A stretch of DNA of 29,459 nt from Betaproteobacteria bacterium (GTDB taxonomy: Bacteria; Pseudomonadota; Gammaproteobacteria; Burkholderiales; SG8-41): assembly GCA_025363575.1 (NCBI GenBank), contig JANYDM010000029.1:1-29459 (forward strand). Direction: 5' to 3'. The first letter of the stretch is position 1. Each line of letters starts with the position of its first letter. This document shows, one piece after another, positions 6,713 through 14,461 of this stretch. Under the pieces are notes generated by a model. The model did no database searches. It worked only from the letters and a program-made list of their open reading frames with translations, and was not told where the DNA came from. The translations under genes and the position numbers were made by a program.

Positions 6713-7474
6713 ATGGATATGGACTGCAAGCAGATGCGCGACTATATGAGCGCCCACCTCGACCGCGAGCTCGATCCCGTCGCTTCGTCTGCTATGGAAG
6801 TGCATCTCAATTCCTGCAGCGCGTGCGCGCAGGCGTATGCCGCGCAAACAGCGTTGCAAACCGCGCTCAGGAAGCAGGCCCGCTACCATGACGCTTCGCC
6901 TGCGCTCGCCGCGCGCATACGCAAAGTCATTGCCGCGCAAGGGGGCGCCGCGCCAAGTAAAAATGCCACGCGCTGGCAATGGTGGCCGCTCGCGGCCGCA
7001 ATCGCGGCAACTGCCGTCATTTCATGGACTACCGCCGTGCAGATGGAGTTCGGCTCGCGCGACGAGCGCATAACGGAGCAAGTCATCGCCGGGCACGCAC
7101 GCTCGGTCCTGACCAACCATCTGACCGAGGTCGCATCGTCCGACCAGCACACCGTCAAGCCATGGCTGAGTTCAAAGCTCGACTTCTCGCCGCCGGCAAA
7201 CGATTTTTCAGCCGCGGGCTTTCCGCTCGTGGGGGCGCGCCTCGACTACATCGACAGCCGGCCAGTGGCGGCGCTTGTCTATCAGCACCGCCAGCACGTG
7301 ATCAATCTCTTCGTCTGGCCTGACACAAAGGCGTCCGCCGCCATGCGGTCGTCTTCCAAGCAGGGATTTAATGTTCTGCATTGGGCTAATGCCGGCATGA
7401 CGTTCTGGGCCATCTCCGACCTGAATCCTGCCGACATCAAAACTTTTGCAGAGACTTACGCGAACGCGAAGTAA
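6713..7474 (+). CDS. Zinc-finger transmembrane anti-sigma factor
   Basis: This 253-residue protein begins with an anti-sigma zinc-binding domain (Cys5, His31, Cys35, Cys38; the HxxxCxxC pattern of zf-HC2/ZAS). A linker and one membrane helix at about residues 88-110 (WWPLAAAIAATAVISW) follow, then a ~140-residue periplasmic domain. It should hold the ECF sigma factor at the inner membrane until a periplasmic signal releases it. AGGAAG (6701-6706), inside the end of the sigma gene, serves as its ribosome-binding site, so the pair is translationally linked. The conserved periplasmic phrases (RLDYIDSRPVAALVYQHR) occur in many anti-sigma factors of this type; what they sense is not known. Confidence 0.88.
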   Translation: MDMDCKQMRDYMSAHLDRELDPVASSAMEVHLNSCSACAQAYAAQTALQTALRKQARYHDASPALAARIRKVIAAQGGAAPSKNATRWQWWPLAAAIAATAVISWTTAVQMEFGSRDERITEQVIAGHARSVLTNHLTEVASSDQHTVKPWLSSKLDFSPPANDFSAAGFPLVGARLDYIDSRPVAALVYQHRQHVINLFVWPDTKASAAMRSSSKQGFNVLHWANAGMTFWAISDLNPADIKTFAETYANAK

Positions 7475-7485
7475 CCAAACCAATC

Positions 7486-7626
7486 AGCCGCAGATAAACG
7501 CAGATGTATTCAGTTACTGCAGAATCGTCCGCGGCGATAAGCGCCAGAAGTTGAAAAAACCAGCAGGGTGGGCAACGCGCTTTCTGCGTTCTTCGAAATC
7601 CGCGTTTATCGCGTTTATCTGCGGCT
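7486..7626. repeat. Inverted-repeat element between convergent genes
   Basis: The 170-bp gap between the anti-sigma stop and the convergent dehydrogenase stop holds a perfect 16-bp inverted repeat: AGCCGCAGATAAACGC (7486-7501) and its exact reverse complement at 7611-7626. The right arm is preceded by a near-duplicate (CGCGTTTATC at 7601). Such 'GCAGATAAACGC' motifs recur as dispersed intergenic elements in bacterial genomes. There is no ORF inside, and nothing else is seen in the gap. Confidence 0.7.
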
Positions 7627-7644
7627 CAAATCGATTTACAAAAA

Positions 7645-8658
7645 TCAGCCCCGCTCGATTTCATTCTCGAGCCTGGCGTCGCCGCGCAGATAAGCGTCAA
7701 GATTGCGCAGGAAAATTTCCACGCCGCGCCGGTAGTTGCCGGTCCCCGTCGACGAATTGTGCGGCGTGATGATGACGTTGGGCATGGACCACAGCGGCGA
7801 TTCGGGCGCGAGCGGCTCCACGGAGAACACATCGAGGTACGCGCCGCGCAGATGTCCGCTGGCGAGCACCCGTGTGAGCGCCGCCTCATCGATCACTTCG
7901 CCGCGCGCCATGTTGACCAGCCCCGCCGTGGGCGGCAACAGACGAAAGCGGCGCTCGTCCATTAACCCCCGGGTGTCTGCGCTGAGCGGACACGCGAGCA
8001 CCAGCCAGTCGCACTTCGGAAGCAGGCTTTCAAGCGCCGATAGCGGCAGCACCTCATCGAAATTTTCGGCGGGTGCGACGTTGCGCCGCAGCCCGATCAC
8101 ACGCATGCCGACCGCGTGCAGCACTCGTGCGATCACCTTGCCGATGTGACCCATGCCGACGATCACCACGGTCTGTCCCGGCATATCGGGCGGCGACGCG
8201 GCGCCGAGCTGCGGCGACCATTCGCGTTTTTGTTGCGCGCGCATGTAGTGCGGAAAGCCGCGCGCCAGCATCATCAGCCCTGTCACGCCGGTAAGACCGA
8301 CGGGTTCCGCATTTGCGCCCGCTGATGTCGTCACACGCAGCCCGCGCTTGATCGACGGCTGGTATGGCTTCTGGTCGGAACCTGCAGAGACTACTTGCAG
8401 CCATTTCAGATTGGGCGCGGAATCGACGATAGGCCAGTACACCGTCGCCGCATCGCTCAGGCGCGTCTTGATCGTGCCCTCCCAGATGTCGCGCGAATAA
8501 AACGTCGCTTCGATGCTGGCATGCTGCGCCGGCGTCAGCTTGACGTCGGGCGTGAACTCGAGAATGTCGATCTTGCGCGGCGCGCGCGCGAGTATGCCCG
8601 TCAGCTTTTCTTTGAAGTCGGAAACCAGCTGGCGTGAGACCAATAGCGTCGGGTTCAT
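7645..8658 (-). CDS. D-2-hydroxyacid dehydrogenase (NAD(P)-dependent)
   Basis: The 337-residue protein has the two Rossmann domains of the family: catalytic-domain halves at both ends and a cofactor domain with GMGHIG about midway. The catalytic set is visible: Arg in NMARGEVIDEAAL, Glu in VEPLAPESPLW and His in TPHNSS. After the second strand the sequence is VIGLRRN, with Arg where NAD-specific members carry Asp, which suggests NADPH preference. It would reduce a 2-oxoacid to a D-2-hydroxyacid or the reverse. The ATG at 8658 is preferred over an upstream TTG at 8667. It is the last gene of the 13-gene minus-strand run, 109 bp after MmgE/PrpD, with a hairpin repeat between. Confidence 0.9.
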   Translation of the reverse strand: MNPTLLVSRQLVSDFKEKLTGILARAPRKIDILEFTPDVKLTPAQHASIEATFYSRDIWEGTIKTRLSDAATVYWPIVDSAPNLKWLQVVSAGSDQKPYQPSIKRGLRVTTSAGANAEPVGLTGVTGLMMLARGFPHYMRAQQKREWSPQLGAASPPDMPGQTVVIVGMGHIGKVIARVLHAVGMRVIGLRRNVAPAENFDEVLPLSALESLLPKCDWLVLACPLSADTRGLMDERRFRLLPPTAGLVNMARGEVIDEAALTRVLASGHLRGAYLDVFSVEPLAPESPLWSMPNVIITPHNSSTGTGNYRRGVEIFLRNLDAYLRGDARLENEIERG

Positions 8659-8700
8659 GTTTAACAATCCAAAGAGACGAAATTAAAACTTATCAAGAAC

Positions 8701-8727
8701 CCCCTCGCCCCGCCTGCGGGGAGAGGG
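8701..8727. repeat. GC-rich hairpin repeat in the MmgE/PrpD-dehydrogenase gap
   Basis: The gap contains CCCTC-G-CCCC-GCCTGC-GGGG-A-GAGGG, an imperfect hairpin followed by GTTAGGG. This composition is typical of dispersed 'CCCTCTCCCC...GGGGAGAGGG' intergenic repeats of proteobacteria. As it has no T tract, it may modulate mRNA stability rather than terminate transcription. Confidence 0.55.
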
Positions 8728-8767
8728 TTAGGGAAAGGGACCGGCAAATGTCAGGCCCCCGTTCCGG

Positions 8768-10120
8768 CTACGATTTTTTAGCGGCAGCCGGCACCGAGGC
8801 ACGCGCAATATCGCCGGCGTCTTTCAGCTTGTCGAGCGACCAGCACAGCTTCAGCAGCGCGTCCGTTTCGCCAGAGGACAATATGTCCTTCGCAAACTTG
8901 CGGAACTTCGCTTCAAGATCGGCGTCGCTCATCGGGCGCGCGAGGCTGCCGATTGCATGCTCCACGTGCTTCTCCAGCGTGCGGCCGTCACTCAGCTTGA
9001 TCGAGATGTGCGCTGCGTCCTCGTGCACGCCCTTGTCGACCACCGCGCTGACTTTATCGCGCAGCGTAATGACTTCAGGATTGCGCACGCATGCGTCGCT
9101 GTACACGTCCTCGCCGCCTTCACCATGGATGATCGCCACGGCGGCCGAATGGAAAACGCTGAACTTGCCTTCGAGGCCGGCTTGCGGGGTCTTCTTGCCT
9201 GTGAGCTCGAGGACGAGCGGATGCACCTTGAGCGAGATGCTGTCGATGTCGGCAGCCTTCAGCTTGTGCTCGTTGCGCAGCTGAACGCAGCCATCGATGA
9301 TCGGATGAATCACGATGCCGCACGCGAACGGCTTGTAGGTGTTGAGCGCGACTTCCCACGTCTTGCCGAGGCCGACCGTAATTTCGTCGTAATCGCGCGC
9401 CGTCGCGAGCACGTTGGCGAAGCCGCGCGGCGCCTCGATGCCGCGCTCGGAGCTGGTGAAATTCTTCGAGGCCAGGAACGCAGCGGTCATGCCGTTCTGC
9501 GCCGCGCGCCCGGGATGGAACGGCTTGCACATAGTGCCGAACATTTCGCGCAGCCCCGCCGACTGCGTGGCCGCGATGCCGAGCGCCCACGTCATCTGCT
9601 GCAGGTTAAGTCCGAGCATGCGTCCGACCGCCGCCGCCGCACCGAATACGCCGGCCGTGCCGGTGATATGCCAGCCGACGTCGTAATGCGATGGATATAC
9701 CGCGTTGCCGATGCGGCATTCGACTTCGACGCCCAGAATGAAGGCATGCAGGAAATCCGCGCCGCTCATCGGCCGGTATTCCGCGAGCGCGAGCAACGCC
9801 GAAGCCACCGGTCCGCTCGGGTGTATGACGGTCTTAAGATGCGTGTCGTCGAAATCGAACATATGCGAGCTGATGCCGTTCAAAAGCGCCGCATGCATGA
9901 TGTCCAGACGCTCGCCGCGCCCGAGGACCGTCGCCTGGGCGGGGCCGGCAAAATCGCGCACGGCGGATAGCGCGATGTCTATGCCTTCATGACGCGAAGC
10001 GCCGATCGCGCAGCCGAGCCAGTTCAGCACCGAGCGCCGCGCTTCGTGACGCACTTTTTCGGGAATGTCCGCGAACTTTGAATCGACGACGAACTGCGCA
10101 AGTGTCCTGGTGACTTCCAT
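8768..10120 (-). CDS. MmgE/PrpD family protein (2-methylcitrate dehydratase-like)
   Basis: The 450-residue protein matches the MmgE/PrpD fold throughout: the N-terminal all-helical domain (ARRSVLNWLGCAIGA; ALLNGISSHMFDFDDTH), HPSGPVASALLALAE, GWHITGTAGVFGAAAA, GLREMFGTMCKPFHPGRAAQNG and the C-terminal domain with ISIKLSDGRTLEKHVEHAIGS. Family members dehydrate 2-methylcitrate or related tricarboxylates (PrpD), or decarboxylate cis-aconitate (CAD/IRG1-like). In this gene run it is the candidate dehydratase. The frame opens at 10153, but the ATG at 10120 has AGGAGAG upstream and fits the family N-terminus. It follows the GST gene by 25 bp. The C-terminus is Ala/Lys-rich. Confidence 0.9.
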   Translation of the reverse strand: MEVTRTLAQFVVDSKFADIPEKVRHEARRSVLNWLGCAIGASRHEGIDIALSAVRDFAGPAQATVLGRGERLDIMHAALLNGISSHMFDFDDTHLKTVIHPSGPVASALLALAEYRPMSGADFLHAFILGVEVECRIGNAVYPSHYDVGWHITGTAGVFGAAAAVGRMLGLNLQQMTWALGIAATQSAGLREMFGTMCKPFHPGRAAQNGMTAAFLASKNFTSSERGIEAPRGFANVLATARDYDEITVGLGKTWEVALNTYKPFACGIVIHPIIDGCVQLRNEHKLKAADIDSISLKVHPLVLELTGKKTPQAGLEGKFSVFHSAAVAIIHGEGGEDVYSDACVRNPEVITLRDKVSAVVDKGVHEDAAHISIKLSDGRTLEKHVEHAIGSLARPMSDADLEAKFRKFAKDILSSGETDALLKLCWSLDKLKDAGDIARASVPAAAKKS

Positions 10121-10145
10121 CTGCAATCTCTCCTGGTAATCCCGG

Positions 10146-10781
10146 TTATTCAATCAACTCGCCGCCGGCGCCGTCATAGGCGGGCGGCGGCAGGTAGTGC
10201 GGCAAAGCCTGGATGCGCGCAAACCAGGCGCTCACGGCAGGGAACGGTTTCAGCGATACGCCGCCCTCCGGCGCGAATACCGTATACGAATAGCACGCGA
10301 CATCCGCGATCGTGGGCCGCTCGACCGCGAGCCAAGCATGCGCCGCGAGCCGTCCTTCCAGAACACCAAGTGCGACCTGCGAAATTGCGTGCGCCTCCTC
10401 GAGCGTGCCATGGCCGTGCCAGCGCTTGGCGCGCATCGAACGGGCGCGGCCCAGCCCGTAAAAAATCTCGTTCTGCGCAAGCGCCAGCCATTGCGTGACT
10501 TCCGCCTCACCTGCCGCGTCTGCGGGCAGCCATGTTTCCCCGCCATACTTGCGCGCGAGATAAACGAGAATCGCGATCGTGCCCCAGAACGGCCTGCCGT
10601 CGTCGACCAGCACGGGCAGCTGGCGCAGCGGATTCATGCGCTCGAACCCGTGCGGCAGGCTATTGCGCTCCTTGCCGACGCGGTGGATCGCGATCTTCTC
10701 GTAATCGAGATCCAGGAGCGCCAGCATCAGGCGCGCCTTGTAGCAATTGCCGGACCGCTCGCGATTGTAGAGCTGCAACAT
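10146..10781 (-). CDS. Glutathione S-transferase family protein
   Basis: The 211-residue protein has an N-terminal thioredoxin-like domain (LQLYNRERSGNCYKARLML; the Ser/Cys near residues 10-13 could activate glutathione; cis-Pro motif RQLPVLVDDG) and an all-helical C-terminal domain with the N-capping box ERPTIADVACYSY. Bacterial GSTs of this kind isomerise, dehalogenate or detoxify electrophilic acids. Lying between an ICL-superfamily lyase and MmgE/PrpD, it may act as a maleyl-type cis/trans isomerase or protect against an unsaturated intermediate; that is inference. It starts 16 bp after the lyase stop. Confidence 0.88.
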   Translation of the reverse strand: MLQLYNRERSGNCYKARLMLALLDLDYEKIAIHRVGKERNSLPHGFERMNPLRQLPVLVDDGRPFWGTIAILVYLARKYGGETWLPADAAGEAEVTQWLALAQNEIFYGLGRARSMRAKRWHGHGTLEEAHAISQVALGVLEGRLAAHAWLAVERPTIADVACYSYTVFAPEGGVSLKPFPAVSAWFARIQALPHYLPPPAYDGAGGELIE

Positions 10782-10797
10782 TCGTTGTTCGCCGGCG

Positions 10798-11690
10798 CTA
10801 AGTCCGCAAGTACTTGCGTTCCCAATCCTCGACGTCGCCGAGCTGCAGCACTTCGTTGTATTCTTTCATGCTCACCATCCGGTCGCTCACCGCTTTGGTA
10901 TTGCCGTCGCGCTTCAGCGCATTGACGGCCTCGCGGATGGCGAACACCGCGGAATTGCGCGCGAGCCCGGGGAAGATCGCAATGCGGAATCCCAGCTTTT
11001 CGATTTCCGCCGCCGAGAGCGCGCCGAGCTGGCCGCCGCCGTCGATGTTGACGAGACACGGACCATCGACCGACGACGTGATGCGTTTCATATCATCGAG
11101 AATGTTCGGGCTCGTCTTGAGCTCGACGAACAACACGTCGGCCCCCGCTTTGCGGAAAGTCTGCACCCGGTTGATCGCATCGTCGAGACCATTGCCCGCT
11201 GCTGAATCCGTGCGCGCGATGATGATGAAATCGGGGTCCGTGCGTGCAGCGACCGCGGCTTCGATTTTCTTCGCCGCCTCGGCCAGCTCGATGACGGGAC
11301 GCGAGCCGGGCAGATGGCCGCAGCGTTTCGGCGCGACTTGATCTTCGATGTGTATCGCGGCGACGCCGGCGGCTTCATATTCGCGCACGGTGTGCCGCAC
11401 GTTGACCGCATTGCCGTAGCCGGTGTCGGCGTCGCAGATCAGAGGAATGCTCACGCACGCCGATGCGCGATGCGCGTGCTGCGTGAATAGCGTCAGATCG
11501 ACCAGCCCGACATCGGGCTTGCCGAGCAGCGACGCCGAGACGCCGTTGCCCGTCATGTAGACCGCTTCGAATCCCGCCTGCTCGACGATACGCGCGCCAA
11601 GCGCGTCGTAGATGCCGGGTGCGACATCAGGGAACCGCTCGTGAGCCGCGCGCGCAGGCGCTGGCGTGGTGTTTTGGATATTGCGTTCAT
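10798..11690 (-). pseudogene. Isocitrate lyase/PEP mutase superfamily lyase, single-base frameshift near the 5' end
   Basis: The downstream frame (from 11556) carries the superfamily core: MTGNGVSASLLG, Mg-binding CDADTGYGN, the lyase loop PKRCGHLPG with its catalytic Cys, and IARTDS. This resembles 2-methylisocitrate lyase or 2,3-dimethylmalate lyase rather than PEP mutase. The N-terminal strand (FPDVAPGIYDALGARIVEQAGFEAVY) lies in that same frame but without a start codon. The only good start, ATG 11690 with GAAGAGGG upstream, reads MNAISKTPRQRLRARL in the other frame and must shift near 11640-11645, consistent with one missing base. This is either a real mutation or a sequencing error. If intact, the ~297-residue enzyme would cleave a hydroxy-di/tricarboxylate, often releasing pyruvate. 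Confidence 0.8.
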
Positions 11691-11710
11691 CGTTTTACCC
11701 TCTTCAATTT

Positions 11711-12670
11711 CTAACGTTCTATGCCAAGCTTCTTTTTCACGGCGTCGAGTTCCTGCATGTCTTTGAGCAGCTGCGCCCTGAAATCGTCCGGCCCCATGAA
11801 GCCGTCCAATTGCGTGACCTGGTCGAGGTAGGTTTTCCATTCGGGCGCTTGCTGCGCCTTATGGATCGCCGCTACCAGCCTGTCCAGAACGGGTTTCGGC
11901 AGGCCACTCCTGCCCATGATGCCGCGCCACTGGTAGCGCACGACGTTCCAGCCGCGCTCCTTGTAGGTCGGCACATCGGGAAAGTCGGCGAGCCGCCGGT
12001 CCGACGAGACTGCGAGCACCCGCACCTTGCCCGACGCGATGAAAGGCTTGACGTTGCCGGGATTCGTCGCCGCCGCGTCGACGTGCCCGCCGGCCACAGC
12101 CAGCAGGGTCGGCCCGCCGCCCTTATAGGCGATCCAGTTGACCTTGATTTTGGCCGCCTCGGCGAACACTTCCCACGCCACGCGGTGCGCGCCCATCTGG
12201 AACGGGCCGCCAACGTTGAACTTGCCCGGGTTCTGGCGCGCGTATTTGACGAAATCGTCGACCGTCTTGAACGGAATCGACGCCGGCACGATCAGGCCGT
12301 ACGGGTCGATCTGCGAGCGTGTGATCATCTGCAGATCGTCGGGCTTGAAATTCGCGTTCGGCTCGCCGAACAACGACGCGAGCGTCAGCGTATTGGCCGC
12401 GATCAGATAGCCGTCGGCCGGTGCTTTCAACAACTGGTTGATCATGATGATGCCGTCGGCGCCCGTGCGGTTTTCGACGATTACGTTCTGGCCGAGCTCT
12501 TTGGTCAGCAACTTGGCCATCACCCGCGCGAAGAGGTCGACCGGCGAGCCGGCTTCCGACCAGCACAACATCGTGACGGGTCGCGTCGGGTAGTCTTGCG
12601 CGACAGCCGGCAACGACAAGAATGCAGAGAGCAAACATCCAATCCGAACCAGGTAACTAATCTTCACCAC
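11711..12670 (-). CDS. Bug/TctC-family periplasmic solute-binding protein
   Basis: The 319-residue protein has a signal peptide (cleavage likely after PAVA, before QDYPTRPV) and the Bug signatures: YPTRPVTMLCWSEAGSPVDLFAR (first ligand loop), VIVENRTGADGIIM, APADGYLI, IAYKGGGPTLLAVAGGHVDAA and FPDVPTYKERG. Bug proteins bind carboxylates in the periplasm for tripartite tricarboxylate (TctAB) transporters or act as sensors. The first loop has Cys-Trp-Ser-Glu in place of the usual Pro/Gly-rich stretch, so its ligand may differ. The start is a GTG (12670 or 12667) preceded by GAGGAG. No TctA or TctB gene is in the window. Confidence 0.9.
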   Translation of the reverse strand: MVKISYLVRIGCLLSAFLSLPAVAQDYPTRPVTMLCWSEAGSPVDLFARVMAKLLTKELGQNVIVENRTGADGIIMINQLLKAPADGYLIAANTLTLASLFGEPNANFKPDDLQMITRSQIDPYGLIVPASIPFKTVDDFVKYARQNPGKFNVGGPFQMGAHRVAWEVFAEAAKIKVNWIAYKGGGPTLLAVAGGHVDAAATNPGNVKPFIASGKVRVLAVSSDRRLADFPDVPTYKERGWNVVRYQWRGIMGRSGLPKPVLDRLVAAIHKAQQAPEWKTYLDQVTQLDGFMGPDDFRAQLLKDMQELDAVKKKLGIER

Positions 12671-12694
12671 TACTGCTTACTCCTCGTTGAGCCG

Positions 12695-12817
12695 CCTTCC
12701 CCGTCAAAGGGAAGGTTGGGATCGGGATGGGATCAATCGGCACATCAATCGACCCTCATCCCCACCTAAGTCCTCCCCTTGTCCCCAAGGGGATTTGCGT
12801 CGCGGCAAAGGGGAGGA
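12695..12817. repeat. Composite inverted-repeat element between the enolase-superfamily and Bug genes
   Basis: The 169-bp gap contains CCTTCCC (12695-12701) paired with GGGAAGG (12709-12715), then a second hairpin of TCCTCCCCTT (12771-12780) with AAGGGGAGGA (12808-12817) enclosing TCCCC-AA-GGGGA (12782-12793). The two halves, with flanking GGGATCGGGATGGG and CCCTCATCCCC, look like diverged inverted arms of one small mobile repeat. No coding potential is evident. Confidence 0.65.
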
Positions 12818-12839
12818 TGAATACTGCGCTTCTATTTAT

Positions 12840-13961
12840 TTAAGCGGCGGCCTTGATCTCGAAACGGTAGCGCCCGAGTTTTGCCTCGTCGAGCACGACG
12901 CCCAGCCCCGGACCCGCCGGCAGCGCAATACTGCCAGACGAAAGATCGAGCTTGTTAGTCACTATGTCGTCGGATGTCTTCAGCGGCCCCACGCATTCGA
13001 GTCCATCGATCACGTTGTTCGAGGTCGCGGCGCACATTATTTCCGCCATCGTGTTGATGCCCAGCCCGAATCCATGACCGACGACACAGCGTATGCCCGC
13101 GGCTTCGGCGGTCGCGATCATGCGCCGCGTGTTGATGAAGCCGCCCTGCTTCATCACCTTTACCTTGACGATGTCGGCCGCGTCCGCCTTGATAATGCGG
13201 ATCAGGCTCGCGTGATCGAGCACCGACTCGTCCGCCATGATGGGGATGCCGCCGGATTCGCGCCGCACGCGCGCCATGCCCGCGATGTCGTCGAAAGGCA
13301 CCGGCTGCTCGAACAGCTGCAGCTTGTACGGCAACACCATACGCGCGAGCTTGATCGACGTATCAGCATCGTAACCGGCATTGGCGTCTATGCGCAGATT
13401 GAAGTCGGGGCCGACTGCCTCGCGGATGGCCTTGACGCGGTCGCGGTCGGCTTCGATATTGCCGCCAACTTTGATCTTGGCCGAACGGAAGCCTTTTTTC
13501 TGCCACGACACGGTTTCCGCAGCCGCCTGGTCGGGCGGCAGGATGCCAATCCACGCATTGAACATCACGCGCTCTTTCACTGCACCGCCCAGATAAGTGT
13601 AGACCGGCACGCCGCACACACGTGCCGTGAGATCGACGCAGGCCATTTCGATGGCGGCCTTGGCATCGTGAAAGCCCTCGACCGCGGGCTCCAGCTTCTG
13701 CAATATGCGGTGCACATTGGTCGGGTCCATGCCGACGGCCAGGCCCGCAAGCTTCGTCTGCAGCATGGCAAGGCTGTCCTCGATGGTTTCCATTGAATAG
13801 CCGGGCGACGGGTCGATGTTGCCGAGGCCGATGGCGCCACCGGTCGCGGTGATGCGCACGATAGCGCTGCGCTGTATCGATTTGCTCTTGTAGGCGTTCT
13901 TGTATTCGCCGACGAGCGGCACTTCGACGCCGAATACTTCGACTCTTTCGATTTTCATCAT
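12840..13961 (-). CDS. Enolase-superfamily enzyme, mandelate racemase/muconate lactonizing type (MLE subgroup)
   Basis: The 373-residue protein has the N-terminal capping domain and a TIM-barrel with SAKIKVGGN (KxK), RIDANAGY (metal Asp), LFEQPVPFDD (metal Glu), MADESV (metal Asp) and VKVKVMKQGG (Lys on the opposite face). This is the MLE-subgroup layout with catalytic lysines on both sides of the site. Such enzymes cycloisomerise, racemise or dehydrate carboxylate substrates; which of these applies cannot be read here. The two adjacent ATGs (13961, 13958) overlap the stop of the aconitase small-subunit gene, indicating tight coupling to the hydro-lyase pair. Confidence 0.9.
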   Translation of the reverse strand: MMKIERVEVFGVEVPLVGEYKNAYKSKSIQRSAIVRITATGGAIGLGNIDPSPGYSMETIEDSLAMLQTKLAGLAVGMDPTNVHRILQKLEPAVEGFHDAKAAIEMACVDLTARVCGVPVYTYLGGAVKERVMFNAWIGILPPDQAAAETVSWQKKGFRSAKIKVGGNIEADRDRVKAIREAVGPDFNLRIDANAGYDADTSIKLARMVLPYKLQLFEQPVPFDDIAGMARVRRESGGIPIMADESVLDHASLIRIIKADAADIVKVKVMKQGGFINTRRMIATAEAAGIRCVVGHGFGLGINTMAEIMCAATSNNVIDGLECVGPLKTSDDIVTNKLDLSSGSIALPAGPGLGVVLDEAKLGRYRFEIKAAA

Positions 13962-14461
13962 ACGAGACTCCAGTCTGGATGTTTCTGCAGGAAGGCGATC
14001 AGGCCGCCCTCGGCGAGGATGCGCTGCACTGCCGGCGGCAATACGGCCACGGTGCGATCGATATTGCGCGCCGCGACAACAACCTTGCCGTGCGCAAGGT
14101 CAACCGCGATATCGTCGCCATCCGCGACGCCCGCGATATCGCACTCGACGACCGGCAGCCCGTTGTTGATCGCATTACGAAAGAACTGCCGCCCGAACGC
14201 CGGCGCGACGATGGCAGATACGCCCATCAGCTTCATGATGTGCACCGCCTGCTCGCGCGAGGAATTGATGCCAAAATTCTTGCCGGCGACGATTACGTCG
14301 CCCGGCTTGAAGCGCGCAGCAAACCCCGGGGCCACATTGTCGTACGCATGTTGCGCGATGTACGCGTTGTCCTTGCCCGGCAGATATTTGCTCGAGCAGT
14401 TGATGTCAGTGTTGATGTGCTCGCCGAGCAAACGGGCCTTGCCTTTGATGGTGGCATCCAT
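13958..14461 (-). CDS. Aconitase-family hydro-lyase small subunit (LeuD-like)
   Basis: The 167-residue swivel domain has LLGEHINTDINCSSKYLPG near its N-terminus, the loop GKNFGINSSREQAVHIMKLMG (substrate-binding GxNFGxGSSRE pattern) and PAFGRQFFRNAINNGLPVVE. It pairs with the adjacent large subunit, as in 3-isopropylmalate, homoaconitate and 2,3-dimethylmaleate hydratases of the short archaeal type. The loop after HINTD that sets side-chain specificity reads INCSSKYLPG, unlike the typical LeuD loop. Its ATG (14461) overlaps the large-subunit stop by one base (TGATG); an in-frame ATG at 14476 is the alternative. Confidence 0.9.
   Translation of the reverse strand: MDATIKGKARLLGEHINTDINCSSKYLPGKDNAYIAQHAYDNVAPGFAARFKPGDVIVAGKNFGINSSREQAVHIMKLMGVSAIVAPAFGRQFFRNAINNGLPVVECDIAGVADGDDIAVDLAHGKVVVAARNIDRTVAVLPPAVQRILAEGGLIAFLQKHPDWSLV

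Noticed and set aside
5134..6729. Metallophosphoesterase read as a 531-residue protein
   Set aside because: The extra N-terminal part is antisense to the sigma-factor gene and precedes a clear Tat signal and ribosome-binding site at 6027.
10798..11556. Lyase starting at ATG 11556 as the intact gene
   Set aside because: The conserved N-terminal strand VAPGIYDALGARIVEQAGFEAVY is in frame just upstream, so the 11556 start would remove part of the fold.
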